NCBI GenBank assembly: GCA_030152805.1 | Contig: JASLIG010000085.1 | Span: 1 to 23,325, forward strand | Direction of reading: 5' to 3' | DNA length: 23,325 bases | From: Solirubrobacterales bacterium | GTDB lineage: Bacteria; Actinomycetota; Thermoleophilia; Solirubrobacterales; 70-9 | Shown: in pieces, positions 12,820-20,048 of the stretch | Numbering within the stretch: position 1 is the first letter of the stretch | Layout: every line of letters begins with the position of its first letter | Position numbers and translations under genes: made by a program | Notes under the pieces: model-generated | What the model was told of the DNA's origin: nothing | What the model saw: the letters and a program-made list of their open reading frames with translations, nothing else | The model's database searches: none

Positions 12820-13653
12820 ATGAATCGCAGGCAGCTGCTGGCCTGGGAGGAGCGCTGGTCGACACCGGCCGCCCTCGGCGCCCTTGGCGCGGTGATCTTC
12901 GTGATCGCGGCGATCGTCGTCGCCACCCAGGGCGTCGGCACCAGCAGCGGCGATTCGGAGTTGCTGCGCAACGTCCAGGACCACCGGGGCGCCGAGCTGA
13001 TCTCCAGCATCCTGCAGGCGATCGGCGTCGGGCTTCTCGCCCTTCCGCTGGCCTTCCTCTTCCGTGCTGCCAAGGGGCGCAGCGAGCAGATGCGCGGCCA
13101 GCTGATCGGCGTCGTCGTCGCGGCGCCGCTCTTCCTCGCCGTGCTGGCCATCCTCAGCGGCCTCACCACCCTGCACGCCGCCTCGGACTTCGTTTCAAGC
13201 GAAGTCCCGCACCTGATCGCCAAGGGCGTCAAGCTGAACAGCGATCGGGCGGACGAAATCGCCAAAGAAACGATCGACGATGCGCCGCTGCGCGGACTCG
13301 CGGCCGGCTTTGGCCTCGCCGGTCAGCTCGGTTTCGTCGCCGCCATGGTCTACACCTGCCTCTACGCGATGCGAGTCGGCCTGCTGACCCGCTTCTGGGG
13401 CTCGCTCGGCATGGCCCTCGGCGCCGTCTCCTTTCTCTTCTTCCAGTTCGCCCTGCTCTGGTTCATCTACCTCGGCATCCTCCTGCTCCGCCGCGACAGC
13501 CAACCCCCCGCCTGGTCCACCGGAGAACCCACCCCCTGGCCCACCCCAGGCGACAAAGCCGCCGCCGACCTCTCCCCTCCAGCGGAAGACGGGGAGTCCT
13601 CTAACGGGGCTGCTTCGCCGCCGCCCGCTTCCTCTGAGTCCGAATCTCGCTGA
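12820..13653 (+). CDS. Multi-pass membrane protein, unknown function
   Basis: 277 residues with about six membrane helices (about 16-36, 60-82, 95-116, 159-183, 190-205, 206-223). A soluble loop (about 117-158, VKLNSDRADEIAKETIDDAP) lies between helices three and four, and a Pro/Ser/Glu-rich disordered tail runs from 225 to the end. The regular Gly-rich helices and the RFWGSLGMALG segment look like the large group of small-solute or DUF4386-like membrane proteins, but I cannot assign a family. The last 53 bp, encoding the low-complexity tail, overlap the 3' end of the convergent thyX-like gene, so the tail is probably not under strong constraint. It has its own TANNNT box. Confidence 0.8.
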   Translation: MNRRQLLAWEERWSTPAALGALGAVIFVIAAIVVATQGVGTSSGDSELLRNVQDHRGAELISSILQAIGVGLLALPLAFLFRAAKGRSEQMRGQLIGVVVAAPLFLAVLAILSGLTTLHAASDFVSSEVPHLIAKGVKLNSDRADEIAKETIDDAPLRGLAAGFGLAGQLGFVAAMVYTCLYAMRVGLLTRFWGSLGMALGAVSFLFFQFALLWFIYLGILLLRRDSQPPAWSTGEPTPWPTPGDKAAADLSPPAEDGESSNGAASPPPASSESESR

Positions 13654-15199
13654 GGATCCGCTCGAGGCGGGGCTCCTGTGAGGTGTCGACAAAGCTCATC
13701 GCCTCCGCGACGCCGGGGTGGATCGCGGCGATCCGCTCGTGCATCGCCTGGGCGACGGCGCGGTAGGTGGGGTGGCCCTCGCGGCCGGAGCGCAGCTCGA
13801 TCAGGTGCATCGCCTCGCGGGCGTTGAGGTCGAGCGTGTAGCGGATCCGGTAGGCGAGGCTGAGCGCGTAGGGGGCCTGCTCGGGCAGGCCGGCAGCGAG
13901 GAGGCGCTCGTACTCGGTGCGCGAGACTTCCAACGCCCGCTCGAACTCCCCTCCGGCGCCCGCTTCGCGCACCTCGTCGGGCACCCCAGCGCCGAGGTCT
14001 GGCCCGAGCCGCTGCCACTGGCAGGTCAGCATGCGATGGCGTTGCAGGTCGCGGAAGGCACCGTAGTCGGAGACGATCTCGAAGCGGTAGCGCAGCGCCT
14101 CGAAACCGCGCCCGGGCCGGTGGCGGCGGTTCCGCCGCTCGCCGACCATCGCCGCCAGCAGCTCGGCCCGCTCGCCGCGGTCGAGCACGTCGAGGCGGGC
14201 GAGCAGCTCGGTCTCGGGAACGGAGGCCGACTCGAAGAGGCAGACGGCGAGCAGGTCATCTTCGGAGCCGTCGACGTGGACGAGCTCGACCGAGGGTGCC
14301 GCCTCACCGGCCTCGCGCCGGTCGAGCCCCAACCGCCCGACCCACTGCTCGGTGCGCACGCGCCGCTGGCGCAGGTAGTCGACCCACTCGCCGCCGCGGT
14401 CGGGCCGCTCGACCCGCGAGACGAAGCTCGGCATCACCTGCTTCAGCTCGGTGAGGACCATGCCGCCGTACTCGCGCGCCTCGGGCAGAGGGGAGGACAT
14501 CAGCCGCAGCAGCAGTTGCTCGTAGGCCTGACCGGAGGCGTAGATGCCGACGTGGCTCAGGGTCGCCGCCGGCAGCAGGCCGCGCAGCAGGTCGAGCGCC
14601 TTGGCGCGGATCGATCGCTGCCAGGGGCCCTCCGGTTCGCCCTCGCCGCGGGGCCAGCGCTCCGCCGCCCACTCCTCGACCTGCCGCAGCGAGCGCGAGT
14701 AGATCGAGAAGATCTCGTCCATCGCGGCGCCGAACTCGGGCCCGAGCTCCTCGTCGCGGTAGTAGCGGAAGCCACCCCCCTCCTCAATCGGCTGGTCGTA
14801 GGGGATGTAGCGGGTCGACTGCTCGAGGTAGGCGGCCAGCCGACCGCGCTGCAGGAGCTTGGTGAGGATGTTGGAGACCCACTCGCAGGCGACGTGCGCG
14901 CCGCCAACCTGGGCGATCGAGTCGTCGCCGTAGCCGAGGAAGACCCGCTCGTAGAGGCCTGCCGCGCGCTCGCCCTCGGCCCCGTCGAAAGGGCGCGCCC
15001 CGGCCTGGGCGTCGGCGGCGAACTCCTCCAGGTAGAGCCTGCGCACGGTCCCGGAATAGCGCGAATAGCGGGCAAAAAGCGCCCCCTTGACCGTCTCCGG
15101 CAGGTTGACGAGAGCGAAGACGGGACGGTCGAGGTTGGTGAAGTGGGGGGCGAGCAGAGCTCGCTCCTCGACGGTGAAGGACTCAACCGGGTAGCGCAC
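13601..15199 (-). CDS. Tandem (double-domain) ThyX-like flavin-dependent thymidylate synthase
   Basis: 532 residues, about twice the usual 220-250 of ThyX, made of two ThyX-like halves (about 1-250 and 275-505). ThyX makes dTMP from dUMP with FAD and methylene-tetrahydrofolate; its signature is RHR, seven residues, then Ser. Half one reads RGR (118-120), seven residues, Ser128, then TRY (LEQSTRYIPYD), so Ser and RY are kept but the His is Gly. Half two reads RHR (387-389), seven residues, then Arg397, so RHR is kept but the Ser is lost. The later substrate-binding helices are recognisable in both (LSHVGIYASGQAYEQLLLR; LDLNAREAMHLIELR). Whether it is an active synthase is unclear. GTG 15199 is preferred to GTG 15238 because TACGAT lies 6 nt upstream. 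The 3' end overlaps the convergent membrane-protein gene by 53 bp. Confidence 0.83.
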   Translation of the reverse strand: MRYPVESFTVEERALLAPHFTNLDRPVFALVNLPETVKGALFARYSRYSGTVRRLYLEEFAADAQAGARPFDGAEGERAAGLYERVFLGYGDDSIAQVGGAHVACEWVSNILTKLLQRGRLAAYLEQSTRYIPYDQPIEEGGGFRYYRDEELGPEFGAAMDEIFSIYSRSLRQVEEWAAERWPRGEGEPEGPWQRSIRAKALDLLRGLLPAATLSHVGIYASGQAYEQLLLRLMSSPLPEAREYGGMVLTELKQVMPSFVSRVERPDRGGEWVDYLRQRRVRTEQWVGRLGLDRREAGEAAPSVELVHVDGSEDDLLAVCLFESASVPETELLARLDVLDRGERAELLAAMVGERRNRRHRPGRGFEALRYRFEIVSDYGAFRDLQRHRMLTCQWQRLGPDLGAGVPDEVREAGAGGEFERALEVSRTEYERLLAAGLPEQAPYALSLAYRIRYTLDLNAREAMHLIELRSGREGHPTYRAVAQAMHERIAAIHPGVAEAMSFVDTSQEPRLERILSEIRTQRKRAAAKQPR

Positions 15200-15205
15200 C
15201 GGCGC

Positions 15206-15211
15206 ATCGTA
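15206..15211 (-). promoter_or_regulatory. -10 box (TACGAT) for the double thyX gene
   Basis: TACGAT on the minus strand lies 6 nt before the GTG at 15199. It is the main reason for choosing that start over the in-frame GTG at 15238, which has neither a -10 box nor a ribosome site. Confidence 0.45.
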
Positions 15212-15241
15212 GTGGCCCCTCCGGCGGGGGCGATCCACTCG

Positions 15242-15286
15242 CGAGTCCGCGAAAACCCTTGTTGAGGACGGGCTGACGCGGACTCG
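15242..15286. repeat. 10-bp inverted repeat between the VOC and thyX-like genes
   Basis: CGAGTCCGCG (15242-15251) and its perfect complement (15277-15286) flank a 25-nt A/G-rich spacer. It lies in the gap between the VOC gene stop (15302) and the thyX-like start. No T-tract follows. It may be an operator for the thyX-like gene or a weak terminator for the VOC gene. Confidence 0.4.
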
Positions 15287-15301
15287 GTGCCGTATCGACG
15301 T

Positions 15302-15658
15302 TTAGCTGCGTGCTGACGGTGGCCCGGCCATCAGCTCGATCCGGTGACCGCTCGGGGAGATCACGACCGCGCGCGGCTGCCCCCAGTGTTCGCGTCGCCG
15401 CTCGATCTCAAAGCCGTGCGCCCCGAGCTCGCCGAAGGCGCGCTCGAAATCACCGACGACGACTGCCGTGTGGCCTCGCGGCGGAACGGTGGGCTCGTCG
15501 CTCGGCATCAGGTGGATCTGGGTGCCGCCCCGTTCCAGCCAGGTGAACTCGCTCAGCGTTGCCGGCGGCTCGACCAGCTCGAAGCCAAGCAGCTGCCAGA
15601 GCTCGATCGTGCGCTCGATCTCGGCGGGGGAGACCTCGATCCCGACATGGTGCAGCAT
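15302..15658 (-). CDS. VOC (glyoxalase/dioxygenase fold) family protein
   Basis: 118 residues, one complete vicinal-oxygen-chelate domain of two beta-alpha-beta-beta-beta units. Candidate metal ligands sit where the family places them: His4 (LHHVGIEV), His49 (IHLM), His63 (RGHTAVVV) and Glu108 (HRIELM). Members include glyoxalase I, methylmalonyl-CoA epimerase and ring-cleaving dioxygenases; the short length fits a glyoxalase-like dimer, and the reaction cannot be specified. Its ATG overlaps the stop of the AEC transporter gene by one base (TGATG), so the two are probably translated together. The pair could handle uptake or efflux plus turnover of an organic acid (inference). Confidence 0.85.
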   Translation of the reverse strand: MLHHVGIEVSPAEIERTIELWQLLGFELVEPPATLSEFTWLERGGTQIHLMPSDEPTVPPRGHTAVVVGDFERAFGELGAHGFEIERRREHWGQPRAVVISPSGHRIELMAGPPSARS

Positions 15659-16494
15659 CAGAACAAGAGGGATAGCAGGGCGGCGCCGACGACGATCGCG
15701 GTCGACCAGGTGACGGCCTCGGCGGTGATCTCCATGTCGAGGCCGTAGGCGTGGGCGATGACGAGCGAGTTGAGGCCCGAGGGCATCGCCGAGAGCAAGC
15801 GGTAGGCGGCGGGCAGGTCGATCAGCGGGGCGGCGAGCAGCATCAGCAGGCCGGGGACCACGGCGAGACGGGTCCCGATCGCCAGCGCGACGGGCTTCGT
15901 CATCGGTGGCGGCATCGGCAGCTCGCCGTGCTCGGCGTTCTCGGCCAGGGTGGCGCCGACGGCGAAGAAGCCGATCGGCAGGATCGCCACGATCAGCGCC
16001 TGTGAGACGTCGACGAGGACGTCGGGGGCGAGCGCCTGCGGCGCCAAGATGCCGGCGATCGCGGCGTAGAGCGGCGGGTTGCGGGTAAAGAAGGCGCCGA
16101 CGCGCTGGCGCGGGGTTTCCCCGGCCTTGGTCCCGAAGGCGGCGCCTACGGCGAAGGCGCCGAGCATCAGGCAGGGCCCGGTGACGAGCACGTCGTAGAG
16201 GACGGCGGTGGAGAGCTGGTCGCGGCCGAGCAGGGCCACCGCGAGCGGGTAGCCTAGATAGCCGGTGTTGACGCTGAGCACGCAGCAGACGACGGCGCCG
16301 ACCTGGAAGCGCGGCAGCTTCAGCACCCGGCTCGCCACGAAATAGGCGAGCAGCGCCCCGAGCGAGGAGGCGACGATGCCGAGCGCCAGCCCGACCCCGT
16401 GGCCGACGTCGATGTTGCTGGCGGCGATGTTGAAGAAGACCACCGGCGGCAGGAAGACGTAAAGCAGCAGAGTCAGCGCCCGCCGCGCCGCCAT
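15658..16494 (-). CDS. AEC (auxin efflux carrier) family transporter, start annotated at first ATG
   Basis: 278 residues from the ATG at 16494, with about nine membrane helices. The family pattern is clear: LYVFLPPVVFFNIAAS (12-27), SVNTGYLGYPLAVALLG (74-90), a central polar loop (about 120-135), then ILPIGFFAVGATL (170-182) and LLSAMPSGLNSLVIAHAYGLD (232-252). AEC proteins are membrane carriers for small organic acids such as malate or malonate. The family's first helix is missing from this start but is encoded in frame just upstream (residues LLTTAAIAISVGIGVASERR from about 16572). No ATG, GTG or TTG precedes that helix in frame, so the real start is probably CTG (16572 or 16569) or ATC 16581, which has AAAGGG 8 nt upstream. 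Coupled to the VOC gene by TGATG. Confidence 0.85.
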   Translation of the reverse strand: MAARRALTLLLYVFLPPVVFFNIAASNIDVGHGVGLALGIVASSLGALLAYFVASRVLKLPRFQVGAVVCCVLSVNTGYLGYPLAVALLGRDQLSTAVLYDVLVTGPCLMLGAFAVGAAFGTKAGETPRQRVGAFFTRNPPLYAAIAGILAPQALAPDVLVDVSQALIVAILPIGFFAVGATLAENAEHGELPMPPPMTKPVALAIGTRLAVVPGLLMLLAAPLIDLPAAYRLLSAMPSGLNSLVIAHAYGLDMEITAEAVTWSTAIVVGAALLSLLF

Positions 16495-16606
16495 CGCCGC
16501 ACCGGCCGGCCAGCGGCGCTCGGAGGCGACCCCGATCCCGACCGAGATCGCGATCGCCGCAGTTGTCAGCAGGACCCCGATGGCGGGGACCCTTTCAAGC
16601 TCAAAG

Positions 16607-16665
16607 GAGAAACGGCTCTGCCGTAGCCGTTTCTCGCAGCGGGTGGCGTGACAGGACCCGCTGCG
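16607..16665 (-). terminator. Double hairpin after the acyl-CoA synthetase gene
   Basis: Two adjacent stems lie in the gap before the AEC gene. The first (in minus-strand order) is a 10-bp stem, 16635-16644 with 16656-16665, around an 11-nt loop. The second is a perfect 11-bp stem, 16607-16617 with 16625-16635, around a 7-nt loop and followed by CCTTTGAG. They share base 16635. There is no true T-tract, so termination may be partial and allow read-through into the AEC and VOC genes. Confidence 0.6.
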
Positions 16666-16673
16666 CCGAAACG
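16650..16673 (-). repeat. 24-nt 3'-UTR repeat, copy 1
   Basis: It matches 18527-18550 at 22 of 24 positions, in the same orientation. It begins one base after the acyl-CoA synthetase stop codon and carries a GACAGGACCC core (top strand) between pairing GCAGC and GCTGC arms (16636-16640 and 16660-16664). Confidence 0.7.
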
Positions 16674-16674
16674 G

Positions 16675-18429
16675 CTATGCGTACAGCGCTTCGATCTCGG
16701 CTTCGTACTTGCGCTCGATCGGGCGGCGCTTCAGCTTCATCGTCGGCGTCAGCTCCTCGCCGCCGGGCAGCCACTCGCCGCTGAGGATCTCGTAGCGCTT
16801 GATCTGCTCGACCCGCGAGAGGCGGGCGTTCGCCTCTTCAACCGCTCGCCCGATCTCTTCCTCCACGTCGGCGTCGTTGGGGCTCAGCCCGCGCGCCGCC
16901 AGGCTTTCGCCGTCGAGCGCGATCAGCGCCACGTTGTAGGGGCGGTTGTCGCCGATCGCAACGGCCTGGGCGATCAGGGTCGAGGCCGCCTTCAGCTTCG
17001 CCTCGATGTTGGCCGGAGACATGTTCTTGCCGGCCGCGTTGATGATCAGCTCCTTCTTGCGGTCGACGATGCGCAGGTAGCCGGCCTCGTCGAATTCGCC
17101 GACGTCGCCGGTCAGCAGCCAGCCGTCCTCGGTCAGCGCTTCCGCCGTCTTCTCGGGCATGTTGCGGTAGCCGGCCATCACCTGCGGCCCGCGCACCATC
17201 ACCTCGCCGTCGTCGGCCAGCTTCACCTCGGTGTTCGGGATCGGCGGCCCTACGGTCCCCACCCGGGTGCCGCCGGGCGGGTTGAGGGTCGCGATCGCGG
17301 TCGTCTCCGACATGCCCCAGGTCTCGCGGATCTCGATCCCGAGCGCGAGGAAGAACTCGAGCACCTCCGGCGGCGTCGGCGCCGCCCCGACCACGAACGA
17401 TTCGACTTGGTCGAGCCCCAGCATGGCGCGGATCGTCGACAGCACCCGCTCATCGGCGCGCTGCCATTCGGCCTCGAGCTCGGTTGGCACCCCGCCGTCC
17501 ATCAGGGCGCGGGCGCGGCGACGACCCAGCTCGATTGCCGCCACCGTCGCTTCGCGTTTCGCCTCGTCGGCCTCGGCCGCGATCCCCACCTCGATCGCCG
17601 CCTTCAGCTTCTCCCAGATGCGCGGCACGCCGCCCCAGACCGTCGGCTTGACCTCGATCGAGTAGGCGACCATCTGACGCGGATCGGGGCAGCAGTAAAC
17701 GCAGTTGCCGTAGAACATCTGGGCGTAGAGCCCGGCCCAGCGGTCGGCGATGTGGGCGCTCGGCAGGAAGGAGATCATGCGCCCGCCCGGTTTGGTCTCC
17801 TGGACCGCATCGCAGGCCCGCCAGACCGCGACCATGTTGCCGTGGGTCAGCTGTACGCCCTTCGGCGGGCCCGTGGTGCCGGAGGTGTAGATCAGGCAGA
17901 GCACGTCCTCGGGTTCGGCTGCCTGCCAGGCGGCCTCGAAGTCGAAGGCGGGATCGCCCATCGCTTCCAGCTGCTCGACGGAGATCGTGCCCTCAGGCAC
18001 CGCGCCGTCGACGACGATGACGTGCTCGAGCGTGTCGACCGCCTCGCGTGCCGCCAGCACCGTGTCGAGAAACGCCTGCTCGGTGACGAGCACCCGGTTC
18101 TCCGCATCGCGAACCAGGTATTCCACCTGCTCCGGCGATGATGTGTTGTAGACGGAGAAGCAGGTGGCGCCCAAATGCATCGCTGCTGCATCGGTGAGAT
18201 GCAGCGCTGGCCGATTCACCAGCATGAAGCCGACGGTGTCCCCCCGTTTCACCCCAAGCTTCGCGAGCCCAGCGGCCCGCTTGCGCACCGCTTCCGCGTA
18301 GTCCGCCCAGCTTGCCTCGTAGTCGCTGTCCTTCAGTCTCAGCGCGGGACTGTCCGCCCGCTCCTCGGCAGTCAGCTGAAACGCCTCGCACATCGTCGTT
18401 GCCGCAAGAGCTCTCGGCCGTTCGCCCAT
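16675..18429 (-). CDS. Long-chain acyl-CoA synthetase (AMP-forming)
   Basis: 584 residues of the ANL adenylate-forming superfamily. It activates fatty acids to acyl-AMP and then acyl-CoA, feeding beta-oxidation or lipid synthesis; probably membrane-associated. Motifs: A3 P-loop IYTSGTTGPPKG (180-191), A5 WGMSETT (371-377), A7 LTGD (439-442), the hinge region RIVDRKKELII (453-463) with the family's GKNMSP (467-472), and the A10 catalytic lysine at about 565 in LTPTMKLKR. The overall layout matches bacterial FadD15/long-chain ligases with the insert seen in eukaryote-like ACSLs. ATG 18429 is preferred to GTG 18447 because TATGGT lies 6 nt upstream and no ribosome site serves either. It lies downstream of the nuo operon but is separated by hairpins and has its own promoter. 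Confidence 0.93.
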   Translation of the reverse strand: MGERPRALAATTMCEAFQLTAEERADSPALRLKDSDYEASWADYAEAVRKRAAGLAKLGVKRGDTVGFMLVNRPALHLTDAAAMHLGATCFSVYNTSSPEQVEYLVRDAENRVLVTEQAFLDTVLAAREAVDTLEHVIVVDGAVPEGTISVEQLEAMGDPAFDFEAAWQAAEPEDVLCLIYTSGTTGPPKGVQLTHGNMVAVWRACDAVQETKPGGRMISFLPSAHIADRWAGLYAQMFYGNCVYCCPDPRQMVAYSIEVKPTVWGGVPRIWEKLKAAIEVGIAAEADEAKREATVAAIELGRRRARALMDGGVPTELEAEWQRADERVLSTIRAMLGLDQVESFVVGAAPTPPEVLEFFLALGIEIRETWGMSETTAIATLNPPGGTRVGTVGPPIPNTEVKLADDGEVMVRGPQVMAGYRNMPEKTAEALTEDGWLLTGDVGEFDEAGYLRIVDRKKELIINAAGKNMSPANIEAKLKAASTLIAQAVAIGDNRPYNVALIALDGESLAARGLSPNDADVEEEIGRAVEEANARLSRVEQIKRYEILSGEWLPGGEELTPTMKLKRRPIERKYEAEIEALYA

Positions 18430-18435
18430 GTCCTG

Positions 18436-18441
18436 ACCATA
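18436..18441 (-). promoter_or_regulatory. -10 box (TATGGT) for the acyl-CoA synthetase gene
   Basis: TATGGT on the minus strand lies 6 nt before the ATG at 18429. The in-frame GTG at 18447 lies upstream of this box, which argues against that earlier start. Confidence 0.5.
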
Positions 18442-18499
18442 CGTCACTCGCGGGGGGTGGCGCCGTAGGGGGCCCGCCCCCCCGAGGAAGCTTTAGCTA

Positions 18500-18525
18500 C
18501 CGCAGGGGGGTGGGGGTTCCTGCGG
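18500..18525 (-). terminator. Hairpin downstream of nuoN
   Basis: CCGCAGG (18500-18506) pairs with CCTGCGG (18519-18525) across a 12-nt G-rich loop. A second G/C hairpin (GGGGG 18468-18472 with CCCCC 18477-18481) follows in the minus direction. No T-tract. These probably mark the end of the nuo transcript. Confidence 0.45.
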
Positions 18526-18526
18526 C

Positions 18527-18550
18527 GACAGGACCCGCCGCGCCGAGACG
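18527..18550 (-). repeat. 24-nt 3'-UTR repeat, copy 2
   Basis: It matches 16650-16673 with two substitutions and starts 4 nt after the nuoN stop codon. The core lies between GCGGC (18522-18526) and GCCGC (18536-18540), so the arm change from GCTGC in copy 1 is matched by a compensating change in its partner. Confidence 0.7.
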
Positions 18551-18554
18551 TTCG

Positions 18555-20048
18555 TCAAAACAGGGACGAGCCCGCGTGTTCGGCGAACTCGACCAATGGC
18601 TGTGGGATGACCCCGAAGAAAACAGTCGCTGCAGCCGCTAGTAGCGCCGGGACGACTAGATATGGTCGCCGGCCAGCGTCGGGGTCGATCGGATCGGCCT
18701 CTGGGGACGCTCCTGCAATCGCCGTTTCAACGCCGGCCGACTCGGAGCGCATCCACATCGCCGCCACAACCCGAAGGTAGTAGGCGAGCGAGATCATCGT
18801 GCCGACGGCGATGAAGACGGCGAGCCAGGTGTAGCTGCCTTCGACCAGCGCCTCGATTAGGTAGAGCTTGCCGATGAAGCCCGCCGTGGCCGGCAGGCCG
18901 GCGAGGCCGAGCATCGAGATCGTCAGCGGCCAGGCGAGCTGCGGGCGCTGGGCGCCGAGGCCGCGCACCGACTCGATGTCGTCGCCGTAGATGGTCTCGC
19001 GCTCGCGGGCGATGACGACGGCGAAGGCGGCGAGGTTCATGAAGGCATAGGCGGCGAGGTAGAAGACGATCGCGTTGACGCCGGCCTCGCTGGCGACGAC
19101 GAGGCCGCCGAGGACGTAGCCGGCCTGGGCGATGCCCGAGTAGCCGAGCAGGCGCTTCAGCGAGTCTTGGCCAAGGGCGCCGACGTTGCCGACGACGATC
19201 GAGATCGCGGCGAGGACAGCGAGGGCCGGCTGCCATTCGTCCGCCTGGGGCAGCAGGGCGACGTCGAAGAAGCGGACGAAGACGGCGAAGGCGGCCGCCT
19301 TGGTTGCCACCGCCATGAAGCTGGTGATCGGGGTCGGCGCTCCCTCATAGACGTCGGGCGTCCACTGGTGGAAGGGCGCGATCGAGGTCTTGAAGGCCAG
19401 CCCGACGGCGGTCATTCCGATCCCGACCAGGACCAGCGGGTCGCCGAGAACGCCCTTCTGCGAGATGCCCGCGGCGATCCCGGCGAAGTCGGTCGAGCCT
19501 GAGCCGCCGTAGAGGAAGGCCATGCCGTAGAGAAGCGTCGCCGAGCCGAGCGAGCCGACGATCAGGTACTTGAGCCCCGACTCGAGCGACTGCTCGCGGC
19601 GCAGGTTGGCGGCGCAGAGGATGTAGAGCGGGATCGAGAGGGTCTCGATCGCGACGAAGAAGGTGACGAGGTTCTGCGCCTGGGCGAGCAGGACCATGCC
19701 GAGCACCGAGCCGAGCAGCAGCGCGTGGTACTCGCCCGAGCCCGCTTCCTCGCTCGCGGGCTCTCGTATTGAGAACAGCACAGCAAAGCCAGCCGTGAGG
19801 ATCGCGATTAGCGAGATCGAGATCGCCAGGTCGTCGAGGCGCAGCGCACCGGAGACGAGGTCCTGCGGATTGTCCCAGCGCCAGATCAGGAGGCCGGTGG
19901 TGGTGGCGAGCGTGATCAGGGTCAGGCCGGGCACGGCGGACTTGAGCTGCTTGAAGACGCCGCTGAGCAAGACGACGCAGAGTCCGACCGTCAGTGCGAG
20001 GACCGGCGAGAGCGCCGCGTAATCGACGTGGGGAGCGTCGAAGTTCAT
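18555..20048 (-). CDS. nuoN: NADH-quinone oxidoreductase subunit N
   Basis: 497 residues, about 14 membrane helices: an antiporter-like proton-pumping subunit of the membrane arm of respiratory complex I. Key charged residues of the family are present: Glu135 in FFVAIETLSIPLYIL (TM5), Lys220 in GLAFKTSIAPFHQWTPDVYEGAPTP (TM7) and Lys250 in AVATKAAAF (TM8). The HQWTPDVYEGAPTPITSFM block (227-245) is diagnostic for NuoN. Its ATG overlaps the nuoM stop as ATGA (20045-20048), consistent with coupled translation in the order nuoL-nuoM-nuoN. It is the last gene of the operon; the following gap has hairpins and a repeated 3'-UTR motif. Confidence 0.97.
   Translation of the reverse strand: MNFDAPHVDYAALSPVLALTVGLCVVLLSGVFKQLKSAVPGLTLITLATTTGLLIWRWDNPQDLVSGALRLDDLAISISLIAILTAGFAVLFSIREPASEEAGSGEYHALLLGSVLGMVLLAQAQNLVTFFVAIETLSIPLYILCAANLRREQSLESGLKYLIVGSLGSATLLYGMAFLYGGSGSTDFAGIAAGISQKGVLGDPLVLVGIGMTAVGLAFKTSIAPFHQWTPDVYEGAPTPITSFMAVATKAAAFAVFVRFFDVALLPQADEWQPALAVLAAISIVVGNVGALGQDSLKRLLGYSGIAQAGYVLGGLVVASEAGVNAIVFYLAAYAFMNLAAFAVVIARERETIYGDDIESVRGLGAQRPQLAWPLTISMLGLAGLPATAGFIGKLYLIEALVEGSYTWLAVFIAVGTMISLAYYLRVVAAMWMRSESAGVETAIAGASPEADPIDPDAGRRPYLVVPALLAAAATVFFGVIPQPLVEFAEHAGSSLF

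Noticed and set aside
13718..15265. A plus-strand open frame of 515 codons antisense to the double thyX gene.
   Set aside because: Shadow frame; the minus strand carries the recognisable ThyX motifs.
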